Of a DNA stretch of 64,000 bases, positions 61,091 through 64,000 are shown piece by piece (the first letter of the stretch is position 1; every line of letters starts with the position of its first letter). The position numbers were made by a program, and so were the translations under genes. Source of the DNA: Bradyrhizobium sp. ISRA430 (GTDB lineage Bacteria; Pseudomonadota; Alphaproteobacteria; Rhizobiales; Xanthobacteraceae); contig NZ_CP094516.1 in NCBI RefSeq assembly GCF_029909975.1, positions 2,232,001 to 2,296,000 on the forward strand, written 5' to 3'. The notes beneath the pieces were generated by a model, which saw only the letters and a list, made by a program, of their open reading frames with translations, did no database searches and was not told the DNA's origin.

Positions 61091-62824
61091 ATGCTGAATA
61101 CCGCGACCAAGTCCGAAGCACCGGGCACCGAGCAGGAACTGACGGATGGCTTCCATCTCGTCATCGACGCGCTCAAGCTGAACGGCATCAACACCATCTA
61201 TAATGTGCCGGGCATCCCGATCACGGATTTGGGCCGCATGGCGCAGGCCGCCGGCATCCGCGTGATCTCGTTCCGCCACGAGCAGAACGCCGGTTACGCG
61301 GCGAGCATCGCCGGCTTCCTCACCAAGAAGCCCGGCGTCTGCCTCACCGTCTCCGCGCCCGGCTTCCTCAACGGTCTCACCGCGCTCGCCCACGCCACCA
61401 CCAACTGCTACCCGATGATCCTGATCTCGGGCTCCTCCGAGCGCGAGATCGTCGACCTGCAGCAGGGCGACTATGAGGAGATGGACCAGCTCGCGATCGC
61501 AAAGCCCCTGTGCAAGGCGGCCTATCGCGTGCTGCACGCCCAGGACATCGGCATCGGTCTTGCCCGCGCCATCCGCGCCGCGGTCTCGGGCCGTCCCGGC
61601 GGTGTCTATCTCGACCTTCCGGCAAAGCTGTTCGGCCAGGTGATGAACGCCGATGCCGGCCAGAAATCGCTGGTCAAGGTGATCGACGCAGCTCCCGCGC
61701 AGATCCCCTCGCCTGCTTCGGTCAAGCGCGCACTCGACGTGCTCAAGGGCGCCAAGCGCCCGCTCATCATCCTCGGCAAGGGCGCGGCCTACGCGCAGGC
61801 CGACGAGGAGATCAAGACCTTCGTCGAGAAGAGCGGCGTGCCCTTCCTGCCGATGAGCATGGCCAAGGGTCTGCTGCCCGACACGCATCCGCAGTGCGCC
61901 GGTGCGGCCCGCTCGACGGTGCTCAAGGAATCCGACGTGGTGCTGCTGATCGGCGCGCGGCTCAACTGGCTGCTCTCGCATGGCAAGGGCAAGAGCTGGG
62001 GCGAAGCGCCGAAGAAGTTCATCCAGGTCGACATCGAGCCGAAGGAGATGGACTCCAACGTCGAGATCGTCGCGCCCGCCGTCGGCGACATCGGCTCCGT
62101 CGTCGCAGCGTTCAACCAGGCGATGGGTTCGAGCTGGACCGCACCGCCGGCCGAATGGACCAAGGCTGTTTCGACCAAGCGCGAAGAGAACGTCGCCAAG
62201 ATGGCGCCGAAGCTCATGAACAACAAGTCGCCGATGGATTATCACGGTGCGCTCGGCGTGCTGAAGAACGTGATCAAGGAGTATCCCGAGGCGATCCTGG
62301 TCAACGAGGGCGCCAACACGCTCGACCTCGCCCGCGGCGTCATCGACATGTACAAGCCGCGCAAGCGTCTCGATGTCGGTACCTGGGGCGTGATGGGCAT
62401 CGGCATGGGCCAGGCGATCGCCGCTGCGCTCGAGACCGGCAACCCCGTGCTGGCCGTGGAAGGCGACAGCGCCTTCGGCTTCTCCGGCATGGAGGTCGAG
62501 ACCATCTGCCGCTACAACCTGCCGATCTGCGTCGTCATCTTCAACAATGACGGCATCTATCGCGGCACCGACGTCAACAGCGCCAACTCCGATCCCGCGA
62601 CCACCGTGTTCGTCAAGGGCGCGCGCTACGACAAGATGATGGAAGCCTTCGGCGGCGTCGGCGTGAACGCCACCTCGCCGGACGAATTGAAGCGTGCCGT
62701 GAACGAGGCGATGAAGTCGGGCAAGCCAACGCTGATCAACGCAGTGATCGATCCGGCCGCAGGCTCGGAAAGCGGCCGCATCGGCAACCTCAATCCGCAG
62801 AGCGTCCTGCAGAAGAAGAAGTGA
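61091..62824 (+). CDS. oxc: Oxalyl-CoA decarboxylase
   Basis: 577 residues, close in length to Oxalobacter Oxc (568). It splits oxalyl-CoA into formyl-CoA and CO2 with TPP in the cytoplasm. Visible parts are [37 protein letters not shown] with the cofactor-activating Glu, and the TPP motif [18 protein letters not shown] then [12 protein letters not shown]. Located between gntR and frc. Confidence 0.96.
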   Translation: MLNTATKSEAPGTEQELTDGFHLVIDALKLNGINTIYNVPGIPITDLGRMAQAAGIRVISFRHEQNAGYAASIAGFLTKKPGVCLTVSAPGFLNGLTALAHATTNCYPMILISGSSEREIVDLQQGDYEEMDQLAIAKPLCKAAYRVLHAQDIGIGLARAIRAAVSGRPGGVYLDLPAKLFGQVMNADAGQKSLVKVIDAAPAQIPSPASVKRALDVLKGAKRPLIILGKGAAYAQADEEIKTFVEKSGVPFLPMSMAKGLLPDTHPQCAGAARSTVLKESDVVLLIGARLNWLLSHGKGKSWGEAPKKFIQVDIEPKEMDSNVEIVAPAVGDIGSVVAAFNQAMGSSWTAPPAEWTKAVSTKREENVAKMAPKLMNNKSPMDYHGALGVLKNVIKEYPEAILVNEGANTLDLARGVIDMYKPRKRLDVGTWGVMGIGMGQAIAAALETGNPVLAVEGDSAFGFSGMEVETICRYNLPICVVIFNNDGIYRGTDVNSANSDPATTVFVKGARYDKMMEAFGGVGVNATSPDELKRAVNEAMKSGKPTLINAVIDPAAGSESGRIGNLNPQSVLQKKK

Positions 62825-62835
62825 ACACTCATCGG

Positions 62836-62950
62836 GTCATTCCCCGCGCAGGCGGGGAATCCAGTAATCGCCGACCATCCTTGATGGCGAACACTGAGCC
62901 CGACTGAACTTGCAGCGAATACTGGATGCCCGCCTTCGCGGGCATGACGG
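62836..62950. repeat. Palindromic intergenic repeat between oxc and frc
   Basis: Begins GTCATTCCCCGCGCAGGCGG, contains GGGGAATCCAGT and ends TACTGGATGCCCGCCTTCGC, GGGCATGACGG. It is the second copy of the family seen at 23921-24026. Inside the oxc-frc interval, its folded transcript could affect how much frc is made. Confidence 0.75.
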
Positions 62951-62977
62951 CAACAGATTGGAAAAGGAGCAGACACG

Positions 62978-64000
62978 ATGACAAAGGCGCTCACGGGCGT
63001 ACGCATTCTCGACTTCACCCACGTCCAGTCCGGACCAACCTGCACGCAGTTGCTGGCATGGTTCGGCGCGGACGTGATCAAGGTGGAGCGGCCGGGCGTC
63101 GGCGACATCACCCGCGGCCAGCTACAGGACATCCCGAACGTGGACAGCCTGTATTTCACCATGCTCAACCACAACAAGCGCTCGATCACGCTCGACACCA
63201 AGAACCCCAAGGGCAAGGAAGTCCTGACCGAGCTGATCAAGAAATGCGACGTGCTGGTCGAGAACTTCGGCCCCGGCGTGCTCGATCGCATGGGCTTCCC
63301 CTGGGAGAGGATTCAAGCGATCAACCCGAAGATGATCGTCGCTTCGATCAAGGGTTTCGGCCCCGGGCCGTACGAGGACTGCAAGGTCTATGAGAACGTC
63401 GCGCAGTGCACCGGCGGCGCCGCCTCGACCACCGGCTTCCGCGACGGCCTGCCGCTCGTCACCGGCGCGCAGATCGGCGATAGCGGCACCGGCCTGCATC
63501 TTGCGCTCGGCATCGTCACCGCGCTCTACCACCGCACCCATTCGGGCAAGGGCCAGCGCGTCACGGCTGCGATGCAGGACGGCGTGCTCAACCTCGCCCG
63601 CGTCAAGCTGCGCGACCAGCAGCGTCTCGCCCACGGCCCGCTTAAGGAATACAGCCAGTTCGGCGAAGGCATTCCGTTCGGCGACGCCGTGCCGCGCGCC
63701 GGCAACGACTCGGGTGGCGGTCAGCCCGGCCGTATTCTCAAGTGCAAGGGCTGGGAGACCGATCCCAACGCCTACATCTACTTCATCACCCAGGCCCCGG
63801 TCTGGGAGAAGATCTGCGACGTGATCGGCGAGCCGACTTGGAAGACCGATCCGAACTACGCCAAGCCGGCCGCGCGCCTGCCGCGGCTCAACGAAATCTT
63901 CGCCCGCATCGAACAGTGGACGATGACCAAGACCAAGTTCGAGGCGATGGAAATCCTCAACAAGGACGACATCCCCTGCGGCCCGATCCTGTCGATGAAG
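62978..64000 (+). CDS. frc: Formyl-CoA:oxalate CoA-transferase (C-terminus beyond window)
   Basis: 341 codons from ATG 62978 (AAGGAG upstream) to the last base; the family has about 425-428 residues, so roughly the last 85 are missing. A class III CoA-transferase: start [20 protein letters not shown], the catalytic Asp at about position 168 in [11 protein letters not shown] (Asp169 in Oxalobacter Frc), and [20 protein letters not shown]. It moves CoA from formyl-CoA to oxalate, supplying Oxc. Confidence 0.96.
   Translation, partial: MTKALTGVRILDFTHVQSGPTCTQLLAWFGADVIKVERPGVGDITRGQLQDIPNVDSLYFTMLNHNKRSITLDTKNPKGKEVLTELIKKCDVLVENFGPGVLDRMGFPWERIQAINPKMIVASIKGFGPGPYEDCKVYENVAQCTGGAASTTGFRDGLPLVTGAQIGDSGTGLHLALGIVTALYHRTHSGKGQRVTAAMQDGVLNLARVKLRDQQRLAHGPLKEYSQFGEGIPFGDAVPRAGNDSGGGQPGRILKCKGWETDPNAYIYFITQAPVWEKICDVIGEPTWKTDPNYAKPAARLPRLNEIFARIEQWTMTKTKFEAMEILNKDDIPCGPILSMK

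Overview
The window reads as chromosomal DNA of a GC-rich alphaproteobacterium of the Bradyrhizobium/Rhodopseudomonas type. The grounds are very high G+C, proteins resembling rhizobial families (ChvE-GguAB, cNor with NorE/NorF, several Liv and sugar importers, Frc/Oxc), 4-bp ATGA overlaps at many gene junctions, and three kinds of palindromic intergenic repeat typical of that group. I see no rRNA, tRNA, CRISPR array, insertion sequence or prophage. The genus is inferred, not proven.

Layout. (1) 1-4661: nitric oxide reductase operon norEFCBQD on the minus strand (norD cut by the window edge), headed by a perfect 14-bp FNR/NnrR-type palindrome. A small membrane protein and a cupin follow on the plus strand. 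(2) 5522-17753: a minus-strand sugar block. It starts with a YtfQRT/YjfF galactofuranose-type importer, then a FadR-type regulator, galactose dehydrogenase, mutarotase, an SMP-30 lactonase and a second importer, ChvE-GguAB. Together these cover import and the oxidative conversion of galactose to galactonate. A FAH-family protein lies upstream. (3) 19492-28277: the most unusual region. It holds an AprA-like flavoprotein, an AprB-like diferredoxin, a HEAT-repeat protein, a ferredoxin-NADP reductase, a DUF971 protein, a Crp/Fnr regulator behind a near-perfect sigma-54 promoter, and an ABC importer whose binding protein seems to carry a NosL-like C-terminal domain. Three promoters in this region share one 20-bp motif in the same orientation relative to the downstream gene. 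A YeiH-type putative sulfate exporter follows. (4) 29936-39695: a Liv-type importer divergent from an acyl-CoA ligase, a TetR regulator and a Baeyer-Villiger-type monooxygenase, then an HCCA-isomerase-like protein; probably ketone or aromatic acid catabolism.

(5) 39756-49904: two tandem GreA/Rnk-like proteins, alanine dehydrogenase with a divergent Lrp regulator, a PaoABC-like molybdenum aldehyde oxidoreductase, and a fold-I Orn/Lys/Arg decarboxylase plus GNAT pair behind a perfect Pho box and a 10-bp inverted repeat. (6) 50066-52999: a hydroxyacid dehydrogenase divergent from a split two-subunit thiamine-diphosphate decarboxylase, and a VanZ-like protein. (7) 53063-64000: C2-acid metabolism. 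The glyoxylate arm is iclR-gcl-hyi-glxR. The oxalate arm is an ADP-forming acyl-CoA ligase, a GntR regulator, oxc and frc (frc cut by the window end). Two matching palindromic operators lie between the ligase and the GntR gene.

The best candidate for an undescribed system is region 3: an APS-reductase-like redox module, apparently co-regulated with a NosL-tagged importer and probably under nitrogen-linked (sigma-54) control. Its substrate cannot be read from sequence; organosulfur or another sulfur/nitrogen compound is a guess from context.
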